Shown piece by piece: positions 45,974 through 55,319 of a stretch of DNA of 64,000 nt (position 1 is its first letter; each line of letters starts with the position of its first letter). The DNA is from Borrelia persica No12 (lineage in GTDB: Bacteria > Spirochaetota > Spirochaetia > Borreliales > Borreliaceae). A program made the translations under genes and the position numbers. The stretch lies in the NCBI RefSeq assembly GCF_000500045.1, contig NZ_AYOT01000225.1:124001-188000 (forward strand). Direction: 5' to 3'. The notes under the pieces are model-generated. The model saw only the letters and a list, made by a program, of their open reading frames with translations. It made no database searches and was not told the DNA's origin.

Positions 45974-46633
45974 ATGATTAGGCGTAAGCTTACTAAGCAA
46001 CTTGAAGATATTAAAGATTATCTTCGGAAGATGACAGAATGTGTTCTTAAAATGATAGAAAACTCATTAACAGCCTTAGAATTTAACGATAAGAATTTGG
46101 CTAAAAAGATTATCAATGAGGATGAAAAAATTATAGATGATTATCAATATCATATTGAAGATTTATGTGGACGCATGATTGCTACTGAACATCCTGTTGC
46201 TACTGAACTTCGAGAAATTTTGGCAATCATCAAGGTCATTAACTCTCTTGAACGTATTGCAGATCATTTTACTAAAATTGTGAAGGTAGTACTTCTCTTG
46301 GAATCTAATGTAGAGGTTGTTTCTTGTGGTGATATGTATCAGAAACCTTTAAGAGAAATGGCTGATATAGCAAAAAATATGCTTGCAAATATTTTTGATG
46401 CTTATTTTGATGGAAATTTTATTAAAATATTTAAAATAATAAAGTATGATAATATCATAGATAAATTGTTTTCCAAACAAAAGGCTCTTCTAATTGATGC
46501 TATGAAAAATAATCCAGAAAATTTAGATTATCTTTTAAATATATTATTTCTGAATAGTTTTTTGGAAAGAGTTGGAGATCACGTTGCAACAATAGGTGAA
46601 CTACTTTATTTTGTTAAAGAGGAGAGGAAGTAA
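45974..46633 (+). CDS. phoU: PhoU-family phosphate-signalling protein
   Basis: The 219-residue all-helical protein has the two three-helix repeats of PhoU. They carry the metal-binding motif 'EDEKIIDDYQYHIED' in the first half and 'NIIDKLFSKQKALLIDAM' in the second, plus 'INSLERIADHFTKI' and 'NSFLERVGDHVATIGEL'. PhoU links the Pst phosphate transporter to regulation, but no pst gene is in this window. AGGAGGAATTGATATG gives a strong ribosome binding site 11 bases after the preceding gene. Confidence 0.92.
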   Translation: MIRRKLTKQLEDIKDYLRKMTECVLKMIENSLTALEFNDKNLAKKIINEDEKIIDDYQYHIEDLCGRMIATEHPVATELREILAIIKVINSLERIADHFTKIVKVVLLLESNVEVVSCGDMYQKPLREMADIAKNMLANIFDAYFDGNFIKIFKIIKYDNIIDKLFSKQKALLIDAMKNNPENLDYLLNILFLNSFLERVGDHVATIGELLYFVKEERK

Positions 46634-46701
46634 ACCTTAATTGAAAATAATATGTTAATTTTTGCTTTAATTATTGATAAGTATTATTATAATTTCTTAA
46701 T

Positions 46702-47562
46702 TTAATTGATCTTTTTATACGTGGCTGGCATGATATATTCTAGATTTTTATTGCCTCTGATTGTTTCTGAATGTCCGATTAATAGATAAGAATCATTTTT
46801 TAAGTATCTATTAAATTTTTCAGCAAGTTTGTTTCTAGTTTTTTCATCAAAATAAATCATTACATTTCGACAAAAAATTAAATCAAATTTTTTCTTAAAT
46901 GGAAAAACTTCATTCATTAGATTTAATTTCCTAAATACAGTCATTTCTTTAAGCACATCTTTAACTATAAATTTGTCATTTTCAAGTTTGTTTAAATATT
47001 TGGTTTTTAATTTGTCTGGAAGAGTTTTTATTCGTTCTTCTGGGTAAATTCCTTCTTTAGCTTCCTTTAAAACAGTAATTGAAATATCTGTTGCTAGGAT
47101 TTTTACTTTGCATTTGATATTATTTTTGTTTATATATTCATTTAATATCATTGCTATTGTGTATGCCTCTTCTCCACTTGAGCATCCAGCTGACCACATT
47201 CTGATTTCTCTTTCTCCTGATTCTGTCATTCTTTTAATTATTTTGGGTAAAATTTTTTTTTCAAGGAATTCAAAGTGGTTGGCTTCTCTAAAAAAATAAG
47301 TGTGATTTGTTGATATTTTGTCCACTAATTCTATTAAAGACATTTGGTCTTTTTGTTTTTCTAAGTAATTAATATATTCTGTAAAACTGCTTAGATTTTT
47401 GGCTTTGATTGTTGATGACAATCGACTCTCTATTAGTAATTTTTTTTTCTCGGTAAGATTAATCCCGAAATTGTTATAAATTATTTTGCTAAGTCTTTTA
47501 AATTCTTCTTGGTTTATTTTAATATTAAATCTAGTGTCCATTATTATATTTTTATCTTCCAT
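46702..47562 (-). CDS. cheR: Chemotaxis protein methyltransferase CheR
   Basis: This enzyme methylates glutamates on chemoreceptors using SAM. The 286-residue protein has the helical N domain, 'NHTYFFREANHFEFL', the SAM motif 'RMWSAGCSSGEEAYTIAMIL', 'ILATDIS', 'FDLIFCRNVMIYFD' and the C-terminal 'LLIGHSETIRG'. All CheR motifs are intact. It starts at ATG 47562 with no Shine-Dalgarno sequence. TATAAT lies 7 bases upstream and a perfect 44-bp palindrome lies just beyond. Confidence 0.95.
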   Translation of the reverse strand: MEDKNIIMDTRFNIKINQEEFKRLSKIIYNNFGINLTEKKKLLIESRLSSTIKAKNLSSFTEYINYLEKQKDQMSLIELVDKISTNHTYFFREANHFEFLEKKILPKIIKRMTESGEREIRMWSAGCSSGEEAYTIAMILNEYINKNNIKCKVKILATDISITVLKEAKEGIYPEERIKTLPDKLKTKYLNKLENDKFIVKDVLKEMTVFRKLNLMNEVFPFKKKFDLIFCRNVMIYFDEKTRNKLAEKFNRYLKNDSYLLIGHSETIRGNKNLEYIMPATYKKIN

Positions 47563-47569
47563 TGTCTAA

Positions 47570-47575
47570 ATTATA
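47570..47575 (-). promoter_or_regulatory. -10 element of cheR, 7 bases before ATG
   Basis: Minus-strand TATAAT (47575-47570), TTAGACA, then ATG 47562. A weak TTTAAA stands 17 bases further upstream (47598-47593), next to the palindrome at 47608-47651. Confidence 0.5.
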
Positions 47576-47607
47576 AGTATTTTCCAATTTTTTTTAAATA
47601 TTCTTGA

Positions 47608-47651
47608 GCATATAATTATAATATCAAAATTTTGATATTATAATTATATGC
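47608..47651. repeat. Perfect 44-bp palindrome in the cheR/foldase divergent region
   Basis: The 22-base arms (47608-47629 and 47630-47651) are exact reverse complements with no loop. The centre is AAAATTTT and the tips are GC. Each strand carries TATAAT hexamers within it. The genes on both sides point away, so it is not a terminator. It lies about 10 bases upstream of the cheR -35 region. Operator, cruciform or bidirectional promoter are possible. Confidence 0.9.
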
Positions 47652-47730
47652 GCTGAATTGAAATAATGTGTTAATTATGCTATTTTAATATCTAAAATAC
47701 TATTTTATTGAAATTATAAGGGTTGTTTTT

Positions 47731-49242
47731 ATGGACAAGAGAATAAGTCAAGGGAAAAGTGTTGCCTCTGGTGGTGATTTGAATGATAATAGAGTTGGAA
47801 TATGGGGAATTTTAGCACTTATATTGATTGTGTTTGGGTTTATTGTTGCACCTTTGATGCCAGGATTATTTGATACTACTGATTCTTCCAATGTGAAGTT
47901 TGGCTCTTATAAGGGACAGCCAATTTATTATGCAAAAGATAATAAGTTTGCGCAATATGTTAATTCTTATTCAAATTTTTATTCTAAATTAAGAAGAGAT
48001 AATAGTTATGATATAGATTATTTTATTTGGCGTTTGGCTTTTATGAAATATGTTGAAGATATTGCTTTTCTTGATTTGGCAAAGAGTAATAACTTTTATA
48101 TTTCAAAAAATGTTTTGAATAAAAACTTAATGAGTTCTCTTGTGTATTTAGACTCTAATGGTAATTTTAGTCCTAAAAGGTATAATAAAGTTTCTGATTA
48201 TCAAAAGTTTAAAATTCATAGTGAAGCAGTAGAAAATTTACTTTCTTCAAATATACAGGTTTTTCTAAATAGTGGTTTTGTATTTTCAGATTTTCTTTTG
48301 AGTAATATTAAAGATATGAGTAAAGTTCAAAAGAAAATTGCTTATGTTACACTTTCGTATGAAGATTTTCCTCAAGATGAATTAATCTCTTATGTTAAAA
48401 ATAACCAAAAATTATTTAAAAGTTTAGACGTTGTTTCTATTAGTTTTAAGAATTTAAATGATGCTAATGATGCCTATGATAAATTATCTAAAGGTACTCC
48501 TTTTGAAGAGGTTGCTAAGTTTTATTCTGAAGATGTTGCTAATTTTAAAGGTATTGCTTCTTCTAAGCAATATTATTTTGATTTGGATCTTGTGCTTGAA
48601 AAGAAAGAAGATCTTGCGACAATTTTTTCTTTAAAGGTAAATGAATTTACTATTCCTATTAAATCTAAGAGTTCAAGTGAATATAAGATATATAAAGTGT
48701 TAAGTGATGTTCATGATTTTGATCAAAATTCAAATCATGATATTAGTTCTGTTAAAAATTACATAGAAACTTATGAACCTAGTGTTATTGAGACTTTTCT
48801 TGAGCAAAAGCTTAATACTATTCTTGAGGAGGTCAATTCTGCTGTTGGAGAGGAACAGTCTTTGAAAAAATATAACTTGGCGTTAAAAGAAGATATGGTT
48901 AATCTTGCATATAATATGAACATTTATCCTAGTACTTTAAAAGAGCTTTCAGTTTTTAGTAATAGTAAGGATTTTTATGATTTAATCTTTGATTTAAAAG
49001 AAGGTCAATGGTCTAAACCCTTTTTGGCAAATCATAAGGTTTATTCATTTTCTTTGCGTTCAACTTTTAATGATTCCCATGAGTCTAATGATTTAATTCA
49101 AGGAGATCATGTTCTTGATAGTTTTTATCAAGCAAATAATAAATTGGTATTAGATAATATTTTAAATAAAGATAATTTTAAAGAAAATTTTAATGAGGCA
49201 TTTTTTTCTTTGCAGAATATTAGTTTAAATGCTGGAAATTAA
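47731..49242 (+). CDS. PpiD/SurA-like periplasmic foldase with PpiC domain
   Basis: The 503-residue protein has a short cytoplasmic N-terminus, one membrane helix (about 26-48, 'GILALILIVFGFIVAPLMPGL') and a SurA-N-like helical region. A degenerate parvulin domain lies at about 230-330 ('VVSISFKNLNDANDAYDKLSKGTPFEEVAKFYSEDV...FSLKVNEFTIPIKS'). The one-helix anchor resembles PpiD, which helps export of outer-membrane proteins. Prolyl isomerase activity is not guaranteed, as the active-site residues are weakly conserved. It is followed by a lipoprotein gene. Confidence 0.82.
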   Translation: MDKRISQGKSVASGGDLNDNRVGIWGILALILIVFGFIVAPLMPGLFDTTDSSNVKFGSYKGQPIYYAKDNKFAQYVNSYSNFYSKLRRDNSYDIDYFIWRLAFMKYVEDIAFLDLAKSNNFYISKNVLNKNLMSSLVYLDSNGNFSPKRYNKVSDYQKFKIHSEAVENLLSSNIQVFLNSGFVFSDFLLSNIKDMSKVQKKIAYVTLSYEDFPQDELISYVKNNQKLFKSLDVVSISFKNLNDANDAYDKLSKGTPFEEVAKFYSEDVANFKGIASSKQYYFDLDLVLEKKEDLATIFSLKVNEFTIPIKSKSSSEYKIYKVLSDVHDFDQNSNHDISSVKNYIETYEPSVIETFLEQKLNTILEEVNSAVGEEQSLKKYNLALKEDMVNLAYNMNIYPSTLKELSVFSNSKDFYDLIFDLKEGQWSKPFLANHKVYSFSLRSTFNDSHESNDLIQGDHVLDSFYQANNKLVLDNILNKDNFKENFNEAFFSLQNISLNAGN

Positions 49243-49306
49243 GGTATGGTTTAGGTTTTTTTATATACTTTATTTATTGTAATGTAGATATAAAAAATCA
49301 TGTGAT

Positions 49307-50767
49307 ATGTATTTCAAAAAAAAATTTATATTTCTTTTTTTAGTTTTACTTTCTTGTGTTAAAGGCAATAAGGATTTTATTATATTTAATAAAGATTTTA
49401 ATAAAAAAATTAGTATTGATAAGGTAAATTATTCTGACGTAAATGTAAGTGAAGATGCTGGAGAGAATGTGTTTGGGTCTTTAATTGATCTTAAGGGTTA
49501 TAAAATTTTATCAGTTCATCAGGAGAATTTAAACTTAGATGTTTATTTTGAGCAAGTGGTTTTGGCGCAAAATTTTGCAGATCTTAAAACACATTTATTT
49601 ATTATTGGTTTTGATCCTAAGAGTCATGAAGCAGTTATTCTCTTTAAAACACAGGTAAATATTGATTCTAAAAATTCTTATAATATGTATCTTGAAGATA
49701 TTACGGGTGATTATGATTTTGATATAGTTGTTCAAGGTTTCTTAGATGAAGATGCTGTTTTGTATGTGTTTAAAAGAGCCGTTGCTAATGATGTTTCATC
49801 GTATCGACCTATATTTTTTGATAAAGTAAATGGAAACATTATTATAAATAAGTATGCTAGATCTTCTGCTTATGATGATAAAAAATCAAGAGAAAGTTAT
49901 TCTATTTCTTTGGAGAGATATGAAAAGCAGGGTGAGGATATCATAGTAAGTAAGATAGAAAAGTATGAATATTCTCAAGCACAAGGTAAATATTATTCTT
50001 TATCTGCCAGTGAGAAGGTGAGACGGTTAGATAATGATGTGTATAAAACTTTAAAAAATTTGCCTAAAGATGAAGTTTATAAATTTTTATATGGTGTTTG
50101 GTATGATAATGATTCACATCAACGTTCAAAAAAATTAAACCGTGATGATATTTTGCTTTTATCGTTTAATAGACATTTTAATGAAATTAGTATTTTTAAG
50201 AATAATTCTCAAGAAATTGCGCATATTGAATATATTTCAAGACCTGCTTATAATATTCTTAATATTAGTACTAAATCTATTTTTTCAGATTTGATAGTAT
50301 ATAATTTTTGGATTAAAATTGTTGATATTGATAATATTGAAATAAAAATTGACACGGGAACAGATGCTTATGATAAGTACGGGTTTTCGGGTGTTTTTAA
50401 GCGGTTTAATAATTCTGTTTTAGGTGATAATGTTCGAAATTTTTTGTTTATTCCAAACGGTAATTATGTCTATAAAGACATTATTTATGATTTTTCTTAT
50501 CCTAGCCTTACTTATATTGTTGGAAATAATATTTATTATGGAATTTTTAATGTTTTTAATTTAGATAATAATTTAGTTCTTGAATATGAAATTAGCATAG
50601 ATGAAGGAAAGATAAGTGAGTCTTTTGTTGTTGAATATAGTGAAAGAATAGTTCATAATCAAAAATTTTCTACGATTATTCTTCATCCTATTAAAATTTT
50701 GAAAGATGAAGTTAATTTGTTAAAAAGACAAAAATTGAAGCTTGAGAGAATAGAAAAGTTAGGGTAA
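49307..50767 (+). CDS. Lipoprotein, pallilysin (Tp0751)-like in position and size
   Basis: The 486-residue protein has the lipobox 'LVLLSC' (Cys 17). The middle contains '[25 protein letters not shown]', reminiscent of FG-GAP/integrin-like repeats. The second half is beta-rich ('[24 protein letters not shown]'). The position matches BB0038, described in the literature as the Borrelia relative of Treponema pallilysin. I find no HExxH zinc motif in this sequence, so protease activity is not supported. It stands between the foldase and plsC. An envelope location is likely. Confidence 0.72.
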   Translation: MYFKKKFIFLFLVLLSCVKGNKDFIIFNKDFNKKISIDKVNYSDVNVSEDAGENVFGSLIDLKGYKILSVHQENLNLDVYFEQVVLAQNFADLKTHLFIIGFDPKSHEAVILFKTQVNIDSKNSYNMYLEDITGDYDFDIVVQGFLDEDAVLYVFKRAVANDVSSYRPIFFDKVNGNIIINKYARSSAYDDKKSRESYSISLERYEKQGEDIIVSKIEKYEYSQAQGKYYSLSASEKVRRLDNDVYKTLKNLPKDEVYKFLYGVWYDNDSHQRSKKLNRDDILLLSFNRHFNEISIFKNNSQEIAHIEYISRPAYNILNISTKSIFSDLIVYNFWIKIVDIDNIEIKIDTGTDAYDKYGFSGVFKRFNNSVLGDNVRNFLFIPNGNYVYKDIIYDFSYPSLTYIVGNNIYYGIFNVFNLDNNLVLEYEISIDEGKISESFVVEYSERIVHNQKFSTIILHPIKILKDEVNLLKRQKLKLERIEKLG

Positions 50768-50774
50768 AAATTAT

Positions 50775-51527
50775 ATGAAAATATTAAGAAGTGTTATTAC
50801 TTATATTAATTTTTTTTTCTTTGTATTAGTTTTTACTGTTTTATTTCCAGTATTTTTAATTTTTAGGATACTTGGATTTGAAAATAGCTTTATAAAGTTT
50901 AGTTTTGTATTAATTAGATTTGCTATTAAGAGTTGTTTATGGTTTTCTGGAATTAAGGTTGTTGTTACGCGGGATGATGATTCTTTTTTGCAAGAAGTTG
51001 GTGGTGTGGTAATTATTGCAAATCATATTGCTTCAATGGATCCTATTTTTTTAATTCATATTTTTATGAGGTCTTTTGTAATAGTTGCTAAGAGATCACT
51101 TTTAAATATTCCTTTACTTAATTTTTTATTAATTTCTATGGGAGCTATTTTTGTAAATAGAAGTAGTATAAAATCTTCTGCTATTGTGCAAAAAAAGGCA
51201 ACCAATATTATTCAGCAAGGTGGAGCTATTGGAATTTTTCCTGAGGGAACCAGAAATAGAGGTAGTGAGACAAAAGATTTTAAAAGAGGTTCTATTAATT
51301 TGGCCTTAAGAACAAATTCTCCAATTGTTCCTGTGACTTTGCTTAATACACATAAAATTTTTGTTAAAAATTTAATATTAAATTCAGGATTGTCAGTATA
51401 TGTGCATATCCATTCTTTAATATATGTTTCTAATTTAACAGATGTTGAAAAAAAACAGCTTCATGTTATTGTTAGAGATAAGATAGTTAAAAAATTAGAA
51501 AAAATGAAAATTCAATATAATTGTTGA
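50775..51527 (+). CDS. plsC: 1-acyl-sn-glycerol-3-phosphate acyltransferase
   Basis: This enzyme makes phosphatidic acid from lysophosphatidate. The 250-residue protein has an N-terminal hydrophobic region (about 10-35), the catalytic NHxxxxD box 'NHIASMD' (H84, D89), 'IFVNRSS' and the substrate box 'FPEGTRNRGSE'. All four LPLAT motifs are present. It begins 7 bases after the lipoprotein gene and 11 bases before parE, so it is probably in one transcript with them. Confidence 0.95.
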   Translation: MKILRSVITYINFFFFVLVFTVLFPVFLIFRILGFENSFIKFSFVLIRFAIKSCLWFSGIKVVVTRDDDSFLQEVGGVVIIANHIASMDPIFLIHIFMRSFVIVAKRSLLNIPLLNFLLISMGAIFVNRSSIKSSAIVQKKATNIIQQGGAIGIFPEGTRNRGSETKDFKRGSINLALRTNSPIVPVTLLNTHKIFVKNLILNSGLSVYVHIHSLIYVSNLTDVEKKQLHVIVRDKIVKKLEKMKIQYNC

Positions 51528-51538
51528 TAGGAATTTAA

Positions 51539-53335
51539 ATGAAAACAAATTGTTATGATGAGAGTAAAATTGTTACCTTATCTTCTCTTGAACATATTAG
51601 ATTGCGATCTGGAATGTATATTGGAAGATTAGGGGATGGTTCTAATATTGATGATGGTATTTATATTTTAGTTAAAGAGATCGTTGATAATTCAATTGAT
51701 GAATTTATTATGGGTTATGGAAGGGAAATTGTTATAAAAAAAGAGGATAATGTCATTACTGTAAGAGATTATGGTCGTGGAATTCCTCTTGGAAAGGTTG
51801 TTGAGAGTGTTTCTGTTATTAATACCGGCGCTAAGTATAATGATGATGTTTTTCAATTTTCTGTAGGACTTAATGGAGTTGGGACTAAAGCTGTTAATGC
51901 TTTAAGCTCAAAATTTTTGATAAGGTCAATCAGAGAAGGCAATTTTTTTGAGGCTGTTTTTTCAAAAGGAAAGTTAATTAACACTACAGAAGGTAAATCT
52001 GATGAGCAAAATGGTACTTATATTGAATTTTTGGCCGATACAGATATTTTTGGCAAATATAAATATAATGAAGATTTTTTACAAAGAAGATTTTTTCATT
52101 ATGCTTGTTTAAATAAAGGCTTAAAAATTAATTATAATGAGCAGATTTTTCAATCTCATAATGGGCTTCTTGATTTTATAAGAGCCGAGATTCAGTATGA
52201 AGATTTGCTTTATGATTTCGTTTATTATTCTAGTAAGACTTTAGAGTTTGCATTTTCTCATACAAATAATTATGGTGAGACATATTTTTCATTTGTAAAT
52301 GGTCAATATACTAGTGATGGAGGAACGCATCAGACAGGTTTTAGAGAAGGTTTTGCAAGAGCCATTAATGATTTTTTCAAAAAAACATATTCATCTACTG
52401 ATATTAGGGAAGGACTTGTGGCAACTCTTTCAATTAAAATAAAGGATCCAATGTTTGAAAGTCAGACTAAAAATAAACTTGGTAATATTGACACTAGAAG
52501 TAATGTTGCTAAAGAAGTACAAAGGGTAATTTTAGAGATTCTATATAAAGATAAAACCCTTGCAAAAATAATTGAGAGTAAAGTTGTTGATAATGAACGT
52601 CTTAGAAAAGAATTAAGCAGTGTGCGAAAAGAGGCAAAAGAGAGAGCAAAAAAGATATCTTTTAAAATTCCTAAGCTTAAAGATTGTAAATTTCACTTCA
52701 ATGAAAAAAGTATGCATTCTGATTCAACTATGATTTTCTTAACAGAAGGAGATTCTGCAACAGGATCAATGGTGTCTTGTAGAGATGTATATACACAGGC
52801 TATATTTTCTCTTCGTGGAAAACCACAAAATATGTTTGAGAAAAATAGATCCGAGATTTATAAAAATGAAGAACTTTATAACATGATGGTAGCTCTTGGT
52901 ATTGAGGAATCAATTGAAAATTTAAGATATAATAAAGTAGTAATTGCTACAGATGCAGATTTTGATGGATTTCATATTAGGAATTTGCTTTTAACTTTTT
53001 TCTTGACTTATTTTGAAGATTTGGTTTTAAATGGACATATGCATATTTTAGAGACACCTCTCTTTAGAGTAAGGAATAAGAGTGTTACTATCTATTGTTA
53101 TTCTGAGGAAGAGAAACAGAGAGCTCTTCTTAAACTTAAAAATCCTGAGGTTACAAGATTTAAAGGACTTGGAGAAATTTCTCCAAGTGAATTTAGGGGT
53201 TTTATTGATGTTGCCAATATTAAACTTACAAAGGTAGATCTTATTAATATTAAAGAAATAAAAGAGCAACTTGGATTTTATATGGGGCCAAATACTCCCG
53301 AGAGACGAAACTTTATTATGGAGAATTTAATTTAA
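51539..53335 (+). CDS. parE: DNA topoisomerase IV subunit B
   Basis: This is the ATPase subunit of the decatenase. The 598-residue protein has the GHKL site 'EIVDNSIDEF', 'DYGRGIPLG' and 'GLNGVGTKAVNALS', plus the TOPRIM motifs 'LTEGDSATGSM' and 'DADFDGFHIR'. Length is typical of ParE (about 600) rather than GyrB. Its stop shares a base with the parC start (TAATG), which fixes the ParE assignment and implies coupled synthesis. Confidence 0.95.
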   Translation: MKTNCYDESKIVTLSSLEHIRLRSGMYIGRLGDGSNIDDGIYILVKEIVDNSIDEFIMGYGREIVIKKEDNVITVRDYGRGIPLGKVVESVSVINTGAKYNDDVFQFSVGLNGVGTKAVNALSSKFLIRSIREGNFFEAVFSKGKLINTTEGKSDEQNGTYIEFLADTDIFGKYKYNEDFLQRRFFHYACLNKGLKINYNEQIFQSHNGLLDFIRAEIQYEDLLYDFVYYSSKTLEFAFSHTNNYGETYFSFVNGQYTSDGGTHQTGFREGFARAINDFFKKTYSSTDIREGLVATLSIKIKDPMFESQTKNKLGNIDTRSNVAKEVQRVILEILYKDKTLAKIIESKVVDNERLRKELSSVRKEAKERAKKISFKIPKLKDCKFHFNEKSMHSDSTMIFLTEGDSATGSMVSCRDVYTQAIFSLRGKPQNMFEKNRSEIYKNEELYNMMVALGIEESIENLRYNKVVIATDADFDGFHIRNLLLTFFLTYFEDLVLNGHMHILETPLFRVRNKSVTIYCYSEEEKQRALLKLKNPEVTRFKGLGEISPSEFRGFIDVANIKLTKVDLINIKEIKEQLGFYMGPNTPERRNFIMENLI

Positions 53336-55218
53336 TGAATATTAAAACATTACTTAAAGATAATTTTTTACAGTACTCATCTTATGTTATTAAAGATCGT
53401 GCAATTGCTAGTGTTATTGATGGGTTTAAGCCTGTACAGAGACGGATAATACATTCTCTTTTTGAAATGAACGATGGTAATTTTCATAAGGTTGCAAATG
53501 TTGTTGGAAATACAATGAAATATCATCCTCATGGAGATACTTCAATTTATGAAGCGCTTGTTAATATGGCAAATAAAGATTTGTTTATTGAAAAGCAGGG
53601 TAATTTTGGTAATCTTTTAACAGGTGACCCTGCTTCCGCATCTCGTTATATCGAATGTCGGTTAACACCTCTGGCATTTGAAGTTCTTTATAGTAAAGAA
53701 ATAACGAGTTATGAACCTTCTTATGATGGTCGTAATGATGAGCCTTTGATTTTTCCTGCTAAGATTCCTGTAATACTTATTCAGGGAAGCGAAGGAATTG
53801 CTGTTGGTATGGCTGCTAAAATTCTTCCCCATAATTTTAATGAGATTTTAAGAGCTGTTAAAAGTGAGCTACTTGGTGAATCTTATAAGCTTTATCCTGA
53901 TTTCCCTACGGGTGGAATAGTTGATGTTAATGAATATGCTGATGGGAATGGGAAAGTTTTGGTTCGTGCAAGAATTGAGCCTACAGATGATAATAAGGCT
54001 ATTTTGATAAAAGAATTACCATTCGGAGAGACTACGGAGAGTTTAATAGCATCAATTGAAAAAGCTATTCGTAAAAATTATATTAAAGTTTCAAGCATTA
54101 ATGATTTTACTACAGAAAATGTAGAGATTGAATTGACTCTTCCCAGGGGAGTTTATGCCAATGAGGTTATTGAAAAACTTTATCATTATACAAATTGTCA
54201 AGTTTCTATTTCTGTTAATTTGCTTTTACTAAGTGATAGATATCCTGTTATTTATACTGTTACAGATATTATAAAGTTTCATGCTGAGCATTTACAAAAG
54301 GTTTTAAAAATGGAACTTGAACTTGAAAAAAATAAAATACTTGAAAAAATATTTTCTAGAACTTTGGAGCAAATATTTATTGAAAATAAAATCTATAAAG
54401 TTCTTGAAGATATTTCTAAAGAATCCGATGTTGTTAATATTATAATGAATGAGATTTTAAAATATAGAGGTAGTTTTTCTAGAGAAATTGTTTTAGCTGA
54501 TATAGAGAATTTACTTAAAATTCCTATTAGAAAAATAAGTATGTTTGATATTAATAAGAATGATAAAGAGATTCATGTTTTACGTAAAGAATTAAAGCGT
54601 GTGGAGAATAATATTGAGGCAATTAAAACTTATGCAATAGATTTTATTGATAAACTGCTTGCCAAATATTCAAAAATGTATAATAGAAAGACAGAAATAT
54701 CTCTTATTGAATCAAAAAATGCCAGAGAAATTGCTACTAAGAATATGAAAATTTATGTGAATTTAAAGGCAGGGTTTGTTGGAAGTAGTCTTATTGATGG
54801 TGAATTTATTGGTAATGCCAGCTATTATGATAAGATATTAATTTTTAAAAAAAGTTCCTATATTTTAAAAAATATTGAGGATAAGACCTTTATTGAAAAG
54901 AATAATGTTAATGTTTTAGTTTATGATATAAATAATTCTAAGGAGCAGGTGTTTTCTATAATTTATCTTAATAAAACTGATAATTTTTATTATGTTAAAA
55001 GATTTAAAATAGATAAGTTTTTAACGGATAAAGTTTATGATTTTTTAAATAAAGATGATGAATTTATAGATTTTGCTTTTAATGCAAAATTTGTAGAATT
55101 TTCTAACAGTAGAGATATTGTTAAAATGATTGATATTAGTAATTTTATGGTTAAGTCTCGAATGTCTGTAGGTAAGAGAATTTCAAGTAGTATTATTAAA
55201 AAAGTTAAATTTAAATAA
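53335..55218 (+). CDS. parC: DNA topoisomerase IV subunit A
   Basis: This is the breakage-reunion subunit. The 627-residue protein has 'DRAIASVIDGFKPVQRRI', 'HPHGDTSIYEALVNMA' and catalytic Y105 in 'ASRYIECRL'. The C-terminal domain is short compared with E. coli ParC (about 750), which may alter handling of supercoils. It overlaps parE by one base. The last codons and stop fall inside a 14-base tandem repeat (55201-55243). Confidence 0.94.
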   Translation: MNIKTLLKDNFLQYSSYVIKDRAIASVIDGFKPVQRRIIHSLFEMNDGNFHKVANVVGNTMKYHPHGDTSIYEALVNMANKDLFIEKQGNFGNLLTGDPASASRYIECRLTPLAFEVLYSKEITSYEPSYDGRNDEPLIFPAKIPVILIQGSEGIAVGMAAKILPHNFNEILRAVKSELLGESYKLYPDFPTGGIVDVNEYADGNGKVLVRARIEPTDDNKAILIKELPFGETTESLIASIEKAIRKNYIKVSSINDFTTENVEIELTLPRGVYANEVIEKLYHYTNCQVSISVNLLLLSDRYPVIYTVTDIIKFHAEHLQKVLKMELELEKNKILEKIFSRTLEQIFIENKIYKVLEDISKESDVVNIIMNEILKYRGSFSREIVLADIENLLKIPIRKISMFDINKNDKEIHVLRKELKRVENNIEAIKTYAIDFIDKLLAKYSKMYNRKTEISLIESKNAREIATKNMKIYVNLKAGFVGSSLIDGEFIGNASYYDKILIFKKSSYILKNIEDKTFIEKNNVNVLVYDINNSKEQVFSIIYLNKTDNFYYVKRFKIDKFLTDKVYDFLNKDDEFIDFAFNAKFVEFSNSRDIVKMIDISNFMVKSRMSVGKRISSSIIKKVKFK

Positions 55219-55243
55219 GTTAAATTAAATAAGTTAAATTAAA
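55201..55243. repeat. 14-base tandem repeat across the parC stop
   Basis: TAAGTTAAATTAAA occurs twice exactly (55216-55229, 55230-55243). A near copy lies just upstream (55201-55215) within the last parC codons. The parC TAA is the first three bases of the first exact copy. It is AT-only but for one G per unit. Confidence 0.8.
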
Positions 55244-55257
55244 TACAAAATTAGTCA

Positions 55258-55286
55258 TTGAACAATTTCTTTAATATGTATATAAT
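55258..55286 (+). promoter_or_regulatory. Promoter of p13
   Basis: TTGAAC (55258-55263) and TATAAT (55281-55286) are exactly 17 bases apart, immediately after the tandem repeat. Transcription would start near 55293, 27 bases before the ATG, with GGGGGTG as ribosome binding site. Confidence 0.8.
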
Positions 55287-55319
55287 GCAAACATTAAACA
55301 GTTTATTTTGGGGGTGTTT

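Noticed and set aside
47608..47651. Telomere-resolvase (ResT) target resembling a replicated Borrelia telomere
   Set aside because: The palindrome is symmetric and AT-rich like replicated telomeres, but I do not see the TAGTATA-type box at the expected distance from the axis, and it is deep inside conserved chromosomal genes.
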